From: Oceanirhabdus sp942490885
GTDB lineage: Bacteria; Bacillota; Clostridia; Clostridiales; Clostridiaceae
Direction of reading: 5' to 3'
NCBI GenBank assembly: GCA_942490885.1
Contig: CALNYT010000002.1
Location: 2,294,001-2,358,000, forward strand
DNA: 64,000 bases
Position 1 is the first letter of the stretch. Each line of letters opens with the position of its first letter. Positions 42,823 to 52,391 of this stretch are shown in pieces. The translations under genes were made by a program, and so were the position numbers. Under the pieces are notes generated by a model that did not search any database, was not told where the DNA came from, and worked only from the letters and a program-made list of their open reading frames with translations.

Positions 42823-45800
42823 ATGTTTTTAAAATCAATAGAAGTTAGAGGATTTAAATCTTTTGCCGATAAGACTGAATTAGAATTTACGAAAGGTGTT
42901 ACGGCTGTTATTGGACCAAATGGAAGTGGGAAAAGTAATATTTCTGATGCTGTAAGATGGGTGCTAGGAGAACAAAGTGTAAAAAGCTTAAGAGGCGGAA
43001 AGATGCAGGATGTTATTTTTGCTGGTACTCAATTCAGAAAACCAGTTGGGTTGGCTCAAGTATCTTTAACACTAGATAATTATGATAATGAACTACAGAT
43101 AGATTATTCACAGGTTAAAATTACTAGAAGATTGTATAGATCCGGCGAAAGTGAATATTTAATAAATAATACTAAATGTAGACTTAAAGACGTACAAGAA
43201 TTATTTATGGATACTGGAATAGGTAAAGAAGGCTATTCGCTTATCGGGCAAGGGAAAATAGATGCTATTCTAAGTGGACATAATGAAGATAGAAGACTGC
43301 TACTTGAAGAAGCAGCTGGGATTGTTAAATACAAAACAAGAAAAAAAGAAGCTGAAAGAAGATTGAATAATACTGAAGATAATCTTGTGCGGATTAATGA
43401 TTTATTGTCTACTTATGAGGAACGTGTTGAGCCACTTAGGATAGATAAAGAAAAAGCAGAAGAGTTTATTGAATTAAGTTCAGCATTAAAGACTAGGGAA
43501 GTTAATATTATATTATCAAATCTTGAAAAAAATGAAATTAATTGTAAGGAAAATGAAGGTTTATTAGTTCAAATTAATGAAGAATTAACGATTTCAAAGA
43601 GGATAGTGGAAAACTCTAGAAATGAGTTGGCTTCATGGACCGAAGCTCTAGAACAATTCGAAATAGAATACGCTAGTGATAGACAAAAATATTACTCTCA
43701 GAAGAATTTAAAAGAAAAATTAAATGGTGAAATTAATCTTTTGAAAGAAAGAATAAAAAATGCAGGGCAAGTTATAGAGAAAGAAGAAAAAGAAATTATT
43801 TCTCTTAATGAAAAATTTAATTTGATTACTAATGAAAAGAATACTCATATAGGTGATTTGGAACATTTGAATTTATCAAAAGAGAAAATTGAGGAAAATA
43901 AAATAAATTTTGATAAGAAGATACTAGAATTATCCACTAAGATAGAATTATCAGGTAAGAAGATTACTAGAATAACTGAAGAAGCTGAAAAGGTTAAAGA
44001 GGAATTATTTAATAAGAAAAATACCTATTTTATAATTGAAAAAGAACTTAGAGATTTTAGTGATAAGAAACTTGAAATTACACAGAAAATATCTAACTTT
44101 GACATGTCTTTAAAAATCAAAGAGAAGACTAAAATAGAACTTATTAATAAAAAGGAAGATATTGATAATCAAATTGATGAGTGGAAAAATAATATTGAAG
44201 AGAATAATAAGAAGCTTTTGTCTGAGAAAAAAGAAAAAGTAAAAATTGAAAAAAACATTGAGGTATTAAATAGGGAATTTAATACTTGTGAGGCAAAAAA
44301 GAATGCGTTGAATAATCTTGAGCAACAATATGAAGGATATAATAAATCTGTTCAGAAATTGATGCGGGAAGTTCATGAATTTTTGCCGCAATATAAAGAT
44401 AAATGTTGGGTGTTAGGTGAAATATTGAAAACGCCAAAAAATTATGAATTAGCAATTGAGATTGCTCTAGGTGGAGCTATTTCTAATGTTATAACTGAAA
44501 ACGAAATAATTGCAAAACAATTAATTCATACTTTAAAAAATAAGAAACTCGGAAGAGCCACATTTTTACCTATTGATATTGTTAAAGGAAAAAGAGTTAG
44601 TATTGATAATAATATTAAAGGGATGCAAGGATATATAGGTATAGCTAGCGATTTAGTATCTTACAATAATAAGTATATTAATGCGATAGAATATTCTCTT
44701 GGAAGAACTGTTATAGCTGATAACATGGATAATGGATTGGCTATTGGGAAAAAAGCTGGACTCGGATTTAAAATAGTTACACTTGATGGCGAAGTTATTA
44801 ATCCAGGTGGATCTTTAACTGGTGGAAGTTTATATAATAAGAATAATTCTATAATCGCAAGAAAAAGAGAAATAGAAGAATTAAATGCTCAAAGCGAGGA
44901 ATTTATTGGGAAGATTGAGATGTTGAAGTTTAGTTGTGTAAGTTTTGAAAGGAATATTGAAGCTTTAGATGAGAGTAATCTTAATATTAAAGATAAAATT
45001 CACAGCGAAGAGTTAGAAAGAGCTAAAATTATAACTAGAATTAAAGGAATTGAAGAAGAAAAGATTAATCTTATGAAAGAAATCTCTCAGGGGAAAGAAT
45101 CATTAAATGTGATTATTACTGAAATAGTTAGTCGTAAAGATGAATTATCAAGTTTTGAAGAAAAAAATAGTGGACTAAAAAAAATGCTTGAGATAAGCGA
45201 AAAAAATATTGAAGAATTAAAAAAAGATAAAATATTTATGGAAGAAGAAAAAAGTAAAGCAGACAAAGACTTAACTGAAATAAGAATTGCTGAAGCTGAA
45301 ACTGTTCAAAAGATAACTAATAAAACAAGTGAAATTAATAGAATTAATATTGAACTAAATACAATGGATGAGAGAAAATATGATTTAGAAAAAGAAGTTC
45401 AAAAATCATACATGGATAAAGAACTTAGTTCAGAAAAAATCAAAGAAGATCAAAAAAATGTTGAAAATATAGAAGATTATTTAGGTAAAGCTGATGAATC
45501 ATTTAAAGAAAATGAAAATAAAAAAATTAAGATTAAAGAATATATTAAAAAATACTCAGAAGAATTAATGAGTGAAGAGAAGAACACAGAGCTTATAAAT
45601 AAAAATCTAAATAAAATTGAGATTAATAAAGCAAAGTTAGAGAGTGAAAGAGAAAATGTTTTCCAAAGATTAAATGAAGATTTTGATTTGACTTTAGCTG
45701 AAGCAAAAGATTTTAGAAATGAAGATATGGATATTTCAGTAGCAATAAATGAAATTAAAGTTCTGAAAGAAAAAATATCAAGATTAGGTACGGTAAATCT

Positions 45801-46392
45801 TGGTGCTATTGAAGAATATAAAGAGGTTAAAGAGAAATATGAATTTATGAACGCTCAAAGAGAAGATTTAATAAGCTCAAAAGATGAGTTAATGAAGTTG
45901 ATAGATGAAATGACAGATGAAATGAGAACGTTATTTAAGGAAAATTTTCAAATAATGAGAGAAAACTTCGATGTGACATTCAAAGAATTATTTAAGGGGG
46001 GGAGTGCAGACTTAATACTTAGTGAAGGTGACGAACTGCAGGCGGATATAGAAATTAATGTTCAACCACCAGGGAAAAAACTTCAAAATATATCGTTAAT
46101 GTCAGGTGGAGAGAAAGTATTATCAGCTATTGCACTGTTGTTTGCAATTCTTAAAATGAAGCCAACTCCATTTTGTATTCTAGATGAAATAGAGGCTGCA
46201 CTAGATGATGCGAATGTTTTTAGGTATGCAGAGTTTCTAAAAAAATTCTCTGAAAATATTCAATTTATTGTTATTACTCATAGAAAGGGAACTATGCATA
46301 TGAGTGACGTGATCTATGGGGTAACAATGGAAGAGAAAGGTGTTTCAAAAATACTGTCAATGGATTTAAATAATAATGCAATTCATATATAG
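42823..46392 (+). CDS. smc: Chromosome segregation SMC protein
   Basis: The condensin ATPase of 1,189 aa that organises and separates chromosomes. Walker A is GPNGSGKSNI near residue 32-41 in the N-terminal head. Two long coiled-coil arms flank a hinge (about 510-680, with GAISNVITE and GGSLTGGS). The C-terminal head carries the signature LMSGGEKVLSAIAL and Walker B ILDEIEAALDD. It lies before ftsY in the normal order. Confidence 0.97.
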   Translation: MFLKSIEVRGFKSFADKTELEFTKGVTAVIGPNGSGKSNISDAVRWVLGEQSVKSLRGGKMQDVIFAGTQFRKPVGLAQVSLTLDNYDNELQIDYSQVKITRRLYRSGESEYLINNTKCRLKDVQELFMDTGIGKEGYSLIGQGKIDAILSGHNEDRRLLLEEAAGIVKYKTRKKEAERRLNNTEDNLVRINDLLSTYEERVEPLRIDKEKAEEFIELSSALKTREVNIILSNLEKNEINCKENEGLLVQINEELTISKRIVENSRNELASWTEALEQFEIEYASDRQKYYSQKNLKEKLNGEINLLKERIKNAGQVIEKEEKEIISLNEKFNLITNEKNTHIGDLEHLNLSKEKIEENKINFDKKILELSTKIELSGKKITRITEEAEKVKEELFNKKNTYFIIEKELRDFSDKKLEITQKISNFDMSLKIKEKTKIELINKKEDIDNQIDEWKNNIEENNKKLLSEKKEKVKIEKNIEVLNREFNTCEAKKNALNNLEQQYEGYNKSVQKLMREVHEFLPQYKDKCWVLGEILKTPKNYELAIEIALGGAISNVITENEIIAKQLIHTLKNKKLGRATFLPIDIVKGKRVSIDNNIKGMQGYIGIASDLVSYNNKYINAIEYSLGRTVIADNMDNGLAIGKKAGLGFKIVTLDGEVINPGGSLTGGSLYNKNNSIIARKREIEELNAQSEEFIGKIEMLKFSCVSFERNIEALDESNLNIKDKIHSEELERAKIITRIKGIEEEKINLMKEISQGKESLNVIITEIVSRKDELSSFEEKNSGLKKMLEISEKNIEELKKDKIFMEEEKSKADKDLTEIRIAEAETVQKITNKTSEINRINIELNTMDERKYDLEKEVQKSYMDKELSSEKIKEDQKNVENIEDYLGKADESFKENENKKIKIKEYIKKYSEELMSEEKNTELINKNLNKIEINKAKLESERENVFQRLNEDFDLTLAEAKDFRNEDMDISVAINEIKVLKEKISRLGTVNLGAIEEYKEVKEKYEFMNAQREDLISSKDELMKLIDEMTDEMRTLFKENFQIMRENFDVTFKELFKGGSADLILSEGDELQADIEINVQPPGKKLQNISLMSGGEKVLSAIALLFAILKMKPTPFCILDEIEAALDDANVFRYAEFLKKFSENIQFIVITHRKGTMHMSDVIYGVTMEEKGVSKILSMDLNNNAIHI

Positions 46393-46406
46393 GTTGGAGG
46401 AAAAAT

Positions 46407-47318
46407 ATGTTTGGAAATTTATTTGGTAAACTTAAAAATGGATTAGAAAAAACTAGGGATTCTATAACAGATAAGGTTAATGAGGTATTGAAACTTGCTG
46501 TAACAATTGATGATGATCTTTACGAAGAACTTGAAGAAATCTTAGTTATGGCGGATATTGGTTTTGATACTACTGTAGATATTATTGATAGACTAAAAAA
46601 GAAAATAAAAGAAGAAAAGATTAGTGAACCTTCAGAAGTGAAACCATGTTTAAGAAGAGTTATTGTAGAGATGCTTGAAGAAGATACAGTGGAAATAGAA
46701 GAAAAATTTCCTAAGGTTCTTTTAATTATTGGTATAAATGGGGCTGGCAAAACAACTTCAATTGGAAAGATTGCAAGCAGATATAAAGAAAGTGGAAAAA
46801 AAGTTCTATTAGCAGCAGGCGATACATTTAGAGCAGCTGCAATTGATCAATTAGAAGTATGGGCCAATAGAGCTGAAGTGGATTTAGTAAAACATAAAGA
46901 AGGAGCAGATCCAGGGGCGGTTATATTTGATGCTATTTCTGCTGGTAAATCAAGAGGCTCTGATATATTAATATGTGACACTGCTGGAAGGCTACATAAT
47001 AAAAAAAATCTTATGAAGGAATTAGCTAAGATTAACAAAATTGTAGAAAGTGAATTTAATGGAGCTCAGAAAGAAACATATCTTGTCCTAGATGCAACAA
47101 CAGGTCAAAATGCAGTTTCACAAGCAAAAGAATTTATGGAAACTAGTAAGATAGATGGTATAATACTTACGAAGTTAGATGGTACTGCCAAAGGTGGTAT
47201 AGTTATAACGATAAAAAGCACTTTAAATATTCCTGTAAAGTATATTGGAGTTGGAGAAGGAATAGAAGATTTGCAAGAATTTGATGCATCTGAGTTTGTT
47301 AACGCACTTTTTGATTAA
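46407..47318 (+). CDS. ftsY: Signal recognition particle receptor FtsY
   Basis: A membrane-associated SRP GTPase of 303 aa that receives ribosome-nascent chain complexes. The N domain (about 1-90) precedes the G domain with GINGAGKTTSIGK, DTFRAAAIDQL, DTAGRLH and TKLDGTAKGG. It lacks a long acidic A domain, as in many Firmicutes. It starts 14 bases after smc behind TTGGAGG. Confidence 0.96.
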   Translation: MFGNLFGKLKNGLEKTRDSITDKVNEVLKLAVTIDDDLYEELEEILVMADIGFDTTVDIIDRLKKKIKEEKISEPSEVKPCLRRVIVEMLEEDTVEIEEKFPKVLLIIGINGAGKTTSIGKIASRYKESGKKVLLAAGDTFRAAAIDQLEVWANRAEVDLVKHKEGADPGAVIFDAISAGKSRGSDILICDTAGRLHNKKNLMKELAKINKIVESEFNGAQKETYLVLDATTGQNAVSQAKEFMETSKIDGIILTKLDGTAKGGIVITIKSTLNIPVKYIGVGEGIEDLQEFDASEFVNALFD

Positions 47319-47346
47319 AAAAATATTAAGTGTTAAGTAAAAATAC

Positions 47347-47375
47347 TTGACAGCAACATTTAAATCTGTTAATAT
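47347..47375 (+). promoter_or_regulatory. Sigma-A promoter of the ylxM-ffh-rpsP-khpA operon
   Basis: TTGACA (47347-47352), 17 bases, TAATAT (47370-47375). Its position excludes any ylxM start upstream of about 47385. Confidence 0.8.
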
Positions 47376-47412
47376 TAATATCGTTGTCGGATTATTAAGT
47401 GTGGTGATAATT

Positions 47413-47766
47413 GTGGATAAGAGATTTGAGATTTCATTTTTGTTAGATTGCTATGGTGCATTATTAACAGAAAACCAGAAAAATGTGATGGAATTGTATT
47501 ATAATTCTGATTTATCCTTAGCGGAAATTGCAGAAAATACAAGTAAAAGTCGTCAAGCAGTTCATGATCTAATAAAGAGAAGTGAAAAAACATTATATGA
47601 TTATGAATCTAAATTATCTCATCTTAATAAAAAGCTATCAATGGACAAATTGACTGTTAAAGTAAATAACAGTATTGAGAATATTACCAGTGGTGATGAG
47701 ATTAACAGAGAAAAGTTGCTGGGTTGTTTGAATGATGTGTTGAAATTCTTAAATGAAATTTATTAG
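47413..47766 (+). CDS. ylxM: YlxM family SRP-associated helix-turn-helix protein
   Basis: A 117-aa protein with a sigma-region-4-like helix-turn-helix: LLTENQKNVMELYYNSDLSL and SKSRQAVHDLIKRSEKTL. YlxM always lies before ffh; in streptococci it binds SRP RNA and stimulates the SRP GTPases. The GTG at 47413 is chosen because the family starts with this segment (MDKRFEISFLLD) and the promoter lies at 47347-47375. It is 11 bases from ffh. Confidence 0.9.
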   Translation: MDKRFEISFLLDCYGALLTENQKNVMELYYNSDLSLAEIAENTSKSRQAVHDLIKRSEKTLYDYESKLSHLNKKLSMDKLTVKVNNSIENITSGDEINREKLLGCLNDVLKFLNEIY

Positions 47767-47777
47767 GAGGTTCCTAT

Positions 47778-49139
47778 ATGGCATTTGAAGGATTAGCGTC
47801 AAAATTACAAGAAGCTATGAAAAAGCTTAAAGGTAAAGGGAAATTAACAGAAAAAGATATAAAATTAGCCATGAGGGAAGTTAAACTAGCACTTTTGGAA
47901 GCAGATGTTAATTTCAAAGTAGTAAAAAACTTTGTTAAGACTGTTGGCGAAAAATGCAACGGAAGCGAAGTAATGGAAAGTTTGACACCAGGTCAACAGG
48001 TAGTTAAGATTGTTAATGATGAACTTTCTTCTTTAATGGGAGATGAGAGTAAAGAAATCAATTTAAAATCAAATGGCATTTCAGTTATAATGATAGTAGG
48101 TTTGCAGGGTGCAGGTAAAACTACCATGGGTGGTAAACTTGCTATGCATCTTAGAAAGAGTAATAAAAGACCATTACTTGTTGCTTGTGATATATATAGA
48201 CCAGCTGCAATTAAACAATTGCAGGTTGTAGGGAAATCTATTGATGTTCCTGTGTTTAGTATGGGAGATAAGGTTAGTCCTGTAGATATTGCAAAAGCAG
48301 CTATTGAACATGCAAAAGCAAATGACAATAATGTTGTTATTATAGATACAGCTGGAAGACTTCATATTGATGAAGAATTAATGCAAGAGCTTAAGAATGT
48401 AAAAGATTGTGTGAATCCAGATGAAATTCTACTTGTTGTAGATTCTATGACTGGGCAAGATGCAGTAAATGTAGCTACAACATTTGATGAGTTATTAAAC
48501 ATTGATGGTGTTATACTTACAAAACTTGATGGTGATACTCGTGGAGGAGCTGCATTATCAATCAAAGCAATGACTGGAAAACCAATTAAGTTTGCAGGAA
48601 TAGGAGAAAAACTTAATGACTTAGAGGTGTTCCATCCAGATAGAATGGCGTCAAGAATTCTAGGAATGGGAGATGTTTTGTCTCTTATTGAAAAAGCACA
48701 GAGTGCAATTGATGAGAAAGAAGCAGAAGAATTATCTAACAGAATGATGAATGAAGAATTCAATTTCGAGGATTATATTTCTGCGATGAAACAGATGAAG
48801 AAATTAGGACCGTTAGGGAAAATTATGGAAATGGTTCCTGGTGCTAATAAATCTATGATGAATGATATAGATATGGAAGCATCTGAAAAAGAAATGGCTC
48901 GAGTTGAAGCAATGATTAATTCAATGACAGTCGATGAAAGAAGAAATCCGAGTCTAATAAAAACTTCGTCATCGAGAAAGAAGAGAATTGCAAGAGGTGC
49001 AGGTGTAAATGTTGCTGCAATTAATAAACTGCTAAAAGGATATGACCAATCTAAGAAAATGATGAAGCAGTTTAAAGGAATGAGCAAAGGGTTTGGAAAG
49101 AAATCATCTAAAGGTTTATTTGGGAAATTCCCATTTTAA
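47778..49139 (+). CDS. ffh: Signal recognition particle protein Ffh
   Basis: The SRP54 GTPase of 453 aa. NG domain motifs are GLQGAGKTTMGGKLA, DIYRPAAIKQL, DTAGRLH and TKLDGDTRGGAAL. The methionine-rich M domain (about 325-453) binds 4.5S RNA and signal peptides and includes RGAGVNVAAINKLLKGY. AGGAGGT precedes the ATG. No SRP RNA gene is seen in the window. Confidence 0.97.
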   Translation: MAFEGLASKLQEAMKKLKGKGKLTEKDIKLAMREVKLALLEADVNFKVVKNFVKTVGEKCNGSEVMESLTPGQQVVKIVNDELSSLMGDESKEINLKSNGISVIMIVGLQGAGKTTMGGKLAMHLRKSNKRPLLVACDIYRPAAIKQLQVVGKSIDVPVFSMGDKVSPVDIAKAAIEHAKANDNNVVIIDTAGRLHIDEELMQELKNVKDCVNPDEILLVVDSMTGQDAVNVATTFDELLNIDGVILTKLDGDTRGGAALSIKAMTGKPIKFAGIGEKLNDLEVFHPDRMASRILGMGDVLSLIEKAQSAIDEKEAEELSNRMMNEEFNFEDYISAMKQMKKLGPLGKIMEMVPGANKSMMNDIDMEASEKEMARVEAMINSMTVDERRNPSLIKTSSSRKKRIARGAGVNVAAINKLLKGYDQSKKMMKQFKGMSKGFGKKSSKGLFGKFPF

Positions 49140-49174
49140 TATAAGCAAATGAAAAATTAGAGGAGGTGAATATA

Positions 49175-49420
49175 ATGGCAGTTAAAATCAGACTAAAAAG
49201 AATGGGTGCTAAAAAAGCTCCGTTTTATAGAGTAGTAGTTGCTGATTCAAGAGCTCCAAGAGATGGAAAAAACATCGAAGAAATCGGGTACTATAACCCA
49301 ATAACAGAGCCAGCTACTATCAAGATTGATGAAGAAAAAGCAGCTAAGTGGTTAAGCAATGGTGCACAACCAACAGAAACTGTTAAAAAATTATTTAACA
49401 GAGTAGGAATCAACAAGTAG
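49175..49420 (+). CDS. rpsP: 30S ribosomal protein S16
   Basis: An 81-aa protein (MAVKIRLKRMGAKKAPFYR) with the family DSRAPRDGKNIEEIG motif. ATG 49175 has AGGAGGTGA upstream; the earlier in-frame start would add three unconserved residues. It follows ffh and precedes khpA, the usual cluster. Confidence 0.97.
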   Translation: MAVKIRLKRMGAKKAPFYRVVVADSRAPRDGKNIEEIGYYNPITEPATIKIDEEKAAKWLSNGAQPTETVKKLFNRVGINK

Positions 49421-49449
49421 TATATAATGTTGAATGGAGGCGTATCTCG

Positions 49450-49677
49450 ATGAAAGAATTGCTAGAGGTAATAGCCAAATCTCTTGTGGATAATCCAGAG
49501 ATGGTTGAAGTCAATGAAGTTTCTGGTGAACAATCCATAATTCTTGAGTTGAAAGTTTCTCAAGATGACATGGGTAAAGTTATAGGTAAGCAAGGGCGAA
49601 TAGCTAAGGCTATTAGAACTGTTATTAAAGCTTGCGCTATCAAAGAGAATAAAAGAGTAGTAGTTGAAATAATTTAA
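49450..49677 (+). CDS. khpA: KH-domain RNA-binding protein KhpA
   Basis: A 75-aa single KH domain with the GKVIGKQGRIAKAIR loop (GxxG type). In streptococci KhpA pairs with KhpB to bind RNA and control cell elongation. It follows rpsP as in most Firmicutes and is the last gene before a terminator. Confidence 0.94.
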   Translation: MKELLEVIAKSLVDNPEMVEVNEVSGEQSIILELKVSQDDMGKVIGKQGRIAKAIRTVIKACAIKENKRVVVEII

Positions 49678-49704
49678 GAGTTAGGGATTCCTAACTCTTA
49701 TTTT
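49676..49704 (+). terminator. Terminator after khpA
   Basis: AAGAGTTAGG pairs with CCTAACTCTT, followed by ATTTTG; it begins inside the khpA stop codon. Confidence 0.85.
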
Positions 49705-49774
49705 GTATAAATAAGTATATAATTAGTGAATAATATTGTACATATATTAAAATTTAAACAGGTTGAGGTGTGGT

Positions 49775-50278
49775 ATGAAGAATGAAACTTTAGTAATTGG
49801 TATGATAACAAAAGCTCATGGTATTAGAGGTGAGGTGAAGGTAATGCCACTTACTGACGATCTTAAGAGATTCAAAAAGCTTAAGTCGGTTTTAATTGAC
49901 GATAAAGAGGTTGTTGTTGAAGGTGTGAAACTTCAAAGTACTAAAGCAATTTTAAAACTACAAGGTTTTGATAAAATCGAAGACACAGTAGTACTTAGAG
50001 ATAAGTATATTTCTGTTAAGAGGGAAGAAGCTGTGGAGCTTGAAGAAGGTGAATATTACGTAGCTGATTTAATTGGGTGCATGGTTTTTGATGAAAATGG
50101 TATTGAGTTAGGTAAAATATATGATGTTATAAGTACGGGAAGTAATGATGTCTATTGGGTTAAAGATCAGAACAAGAAAGATGTTTTAATTCCAGTATTA
50201 AAAGAAATCGTAGTGACCGTGGATATTAATTCAGAAAAGATAATTATTAAGCCTATTAAAGAGTGGATGGATGAATGA
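49775..50278 (+). CDS. rimM: Ribosome maturation factor RimM
   Basis: A 167-aa protein that binds S19 and assists maturation of the 30S head. The N-terminal domain starts IGMITKAHGIRGEVKV and the C-terminal PRC-barrel includes YYVADLIGC and VLIPVLKEIV. ATG 49775 is preceded by GAGGTG; an upstream ATG would add MRCG only. It overlaps trmD by 4 bases. Confidence 0.95.
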   Translation: MKNETLVIGMITKAHGIRGEVKVMPLTDDLKRFKKLKSVLIDDKEVVVEGVKLQSTKAILKLQGFDKIEDTVVLRDKYISVKREEAVELEEGEYYVADLIGCMVFDENGIELGKIYDVISTGSNDVYWVKDQNKKDVLIPVLKEIVVTVDINSEKIIIKPIKEWMDE

Positions 50279-50994
50279 AGATAGAGATTTTAACACTTTT
50301 TCCTGAGATGTTTGAAGTTTTTAACCATAGCATCATGAAGAGGGCACAGGAAAGTGGATACTTGGAATTAAGCATTGTAAATATTAGAGATTATTCAGCA
50401 AATAAACATAGAAAAGCAGATGATTATCCCTATGGTGGAGGAGCCGGAATGGTTATGACACCACAACCTATTGTTGACTGCATAAAGAGCGTAAAAGGTA
50501 ATAATAAAGGTAAAGTTATTTATTTAGGACCTAGAGGGGAAAGGTTTAATCATAAGAAAGCACAAGAACTTTCCAAGGAAGAATCTTTAATATTTTTATG
50601 TGGACACTATGAGGGTATAGATGAAAGAGTGAGAAAATATATTGATGAAGAAATCTCATTAGGTGATTTTATACTTACTGGGGGAGAAATGGCATGTCTA
50701 CCGATTGTTGATAGTATAAGTAGATTAATTCCAGGCGTGCTAGGTAGTGAAGAAAGCTTTATGGATGAATCTTTCTACAACGGTTTATTAGAGTATCCAC
50801 AGTACACGAGACCAGCTGATTTTGAAGGTGATATGGTTCCGGAGGTTCTTTTGTCAGGTCATCATGATAATATAAAAAAGTGGAGAAAAACAAGATCTTT
50901 AGAACTAACGAGAGAATTTAGAAAAGATCTTTATGATGAATATATTTTGACAAAAGATGATATCAAATTGTTGAAAAATAAAATAAATACTTGA
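50275..50994 (+). CDS. trmD: tRNA (guanine-37-N1)-methyltransferase TrmD
   Basis: A SPOUT-fold enzyme of 239 aa that methylates G37 next to the anticodon, preventing frameshifts. Motifs: ILTLFPEMFEVF, DYPYGGGAGMVM, LCGHYEGIDERVR and SLGDFILTGGE. It starts within the rimM stop (ATGA), so the two are translationally coupled. Confidence 0.96.
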   Translation: MKIEILTLFPEMFEVFNHSIMKRAQESGYLELSIVNIRDYSANKHRKADDYPYGGGAGMVMTPQPIVDCIKSVKGNNKGKVIYLGPRGERFNHKKAQELSKEESLIFLCGHYEGIDERVRKYIDEEISLGDFILTGGEMACLPIVDSISRLIPGVLGSEESFMDESFYNGLLEYPQYTRPADFEGDMVPEVLLSGHHDNIKKWRKTRSLELTREFRKDLYDEYILTKDDIKLLKNKINT

Positions 50995-51019
50995 TAGATT
51001 AAACTAAGTATGTTAAAAT
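50991..51019 (+). promoter_or_regulatory. Sigma-A promoter of rplS
   Basis: TTGATA (50991-50996), 17 bases, TAAAAT (51014-51019); it overlaps the trmD stop. Confidence 0.7.
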
Positions 51020-51023
51020 AATA

Positions 51024-51090
51024 CTTGTGCGATTTCAGGCGGTCCTCTGATAGGAATACTGTTATAGAACGTCTAAATTTAAGAAGGAGG
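51024..51090 (+). ncRNA. rplS leader RNA (L19-leader-like)
   Basis: The leader from the promoter to the rplS ribosome site folds with AGGCG (51036) pairing to CGTCT (51070) and an inner TCCT/AGGA hairpin. The sequence and position fit the L19 leader, a cis-acting element described in Firmicutes upstream of rplS. The class assignment is from memory and should be treated as likely, not certain. Confidence 0.65.
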
Positions 51091-51098
51091 TTGTACAA

Positions 51099-51452
51099 AT
51101 GCAAGAAATAATAAGAGATATAGTTAAAGAACAAATTAGAACTGATTTACCTGAGTTTCATGTTGGTGATACTGTAAAAGTACACGTAAGAATTACTGAG
51201 GGTAAAAAAGAAAGAATTCAACTTTTCGAAGGTACAGTTATTAAGAGACAAAACGGTGGAATTAGTGAAACTTTCACAGTAAGAAGAGTTGCTTATGGTA
51301 CTGGTGTAGAAAGAACTTTCCCAGTTAACACACCAATGATCGATAAGATTGAAGTTGTTAGATTAGGTAAAGTAAGAAGAGCTAAGTTATTCTACTTAAG
51401 AGATAGAGTAGGTAAAGCTGCTAAAGTTAAAGAGAAAATTGTAAGAAAATAA
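51099..51452 (+). CDS. rplS: 50S ribosomal protein L19
   Basis: A 117-aa ribosomal protein at the subunit interface. FHVGDTVKVHVRITEGKKER and GVERTFPVNTP are the family signatures, and LFYLRDRVGKAAKVKE the C-terminus. AAGGAGGT precedes the ATG. It forms a single-gene transcript with a leader and a terminator. Confidence 0.97.
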   Translation: MQEIIRDIVKEQIRTDLPEFHVGDTVKVHVRITEGKKERIQLFEGTVIKRQNGGISETFTVRRVAYGTGVERTFPVNTPMIDKIEVVRLGKVRRAKLFYLRDRVGKAAKVKEKIVRK

Positions 51453-51455
51453 TCA

Positions 51456-51480
51456 AGGGGGGCTTAAAGCCCCTTTTTTG
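51456..51480 (+). terminator. Terminator after rplS
   Basis: AAGGGG(GG)CTTAAAGCCCCTT hairpin followed by TTTT. Confidence 0.9.
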
Positions 51481-51518
51481 ATATCAAAATATACACTTTT
51501 ATAAGGAGTGAAGAAACA

Positions 51519-52391
51519 ATGCATGGAATAGAAAGTGTTAATACAATAAGAAATATTAACTGGTATCCTGGACATATGGCAAAAACCAAAAGAAAGATTC
51601 AAGAAGAACTAAAACTAGTAGATATTGTTATTGAGATTAGGGATGCAAGAATTGTTGAAGCCAGTAAGAATCCAGAAATTGATATAATCTGCAAAGGTAA
51701 GCCAAGGGTAATATTATTAAATAAATACGATCTGGCAGAGGATAAAATAACAAATCAGTGGGTAGAAAAATTAAAAAAAGATGATGTCGAGGTTGTATTA
51801 ACAAATTGTGTTAAAGGATATGGCATGAACGATATAAAAAAAGCAATAGACAAATTAATGAAAGAAAAAAAAGAAAGAATGGAGAAAAAAGGTGTATTAA
51901 ACTTTGTCACAAGAGCAATGGTTGTAGGTATACCAAATGTAGGTAAGTCTTCATTCATTAATAGAATGGCTAATAGTAAAAGAGCTAAGACTGGCGATAT
52001 GCCAGGGGTAACTAGATCAAATCAGTGGATAAAGACAACTTTAGGTATTGAATTATTAGATACTCCAGGTGTATTGTGGCCAAAGTTTAAAGATGAAATA
52101 GTTGGGCAAAATCTTGCTTTCACAGGGGCAATTAAAGATGAAATACTAAATATCGAAGATTTAGCTTATAAATTATTAGAAAGACTTGTTGTAGATTATC
52201 CAGAAAATCTTAAAGATAGATATAAATTAGATAGCGTATCAGATGATCCATTGGAAGCGATGGAAGATATCGCAAAAAAAAGAGGTTGTATTCTTAGTAA
52301 GAATGAGATTAATTACCATAGAGTATCAGTAATATTGTTAGATGAGTTTAGGGGAGGGAAAATTGGTAAAATCTCTATTGAGAAGCCATAA
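51519..52391 (+). CDS. rbgA: Ribosome biogenesis GTPase RbgA (YlqF)
   Basis: A 290-aa circularly permuted GTPase needed for late 50S assembly. INWYPGHMAKTKRKI starts the family region; G4 (NKYDL) comes before G1 (GIPNVGKSSFINR) and G3 (DTPGVLWP). The C-terminal helical domain contacts rRNA. ATG 51519 follows AAGGAG. It overlaps rnhB at its 3' end. Confidence 0.95.
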   Translation: MHGIESVNTIRNINWYPGHMAKTKRKIQEELKLVDIVIEIRDARIVEASKNPEIDIICKGKPRVILLNKYDLAEDKITNQWVEKLKKDDVEVVLTNCVKGYGMNDIKKAIDKLMKEKKERMEKKGVLNFVTRAMVVGIPNVGKSSFINRMANSKRAKTGDMPGVTRSNQWIKTTLGIELLDTPGVLWPKFKDEIVGQNLAFTGAIKDEILNIEDLAYKLLERLVVDYPENLKDRYKLDSVSDDPLEAMEDIAKKRGCILSKNEINYHRVSVILLDEFRGGKIGKISIEKP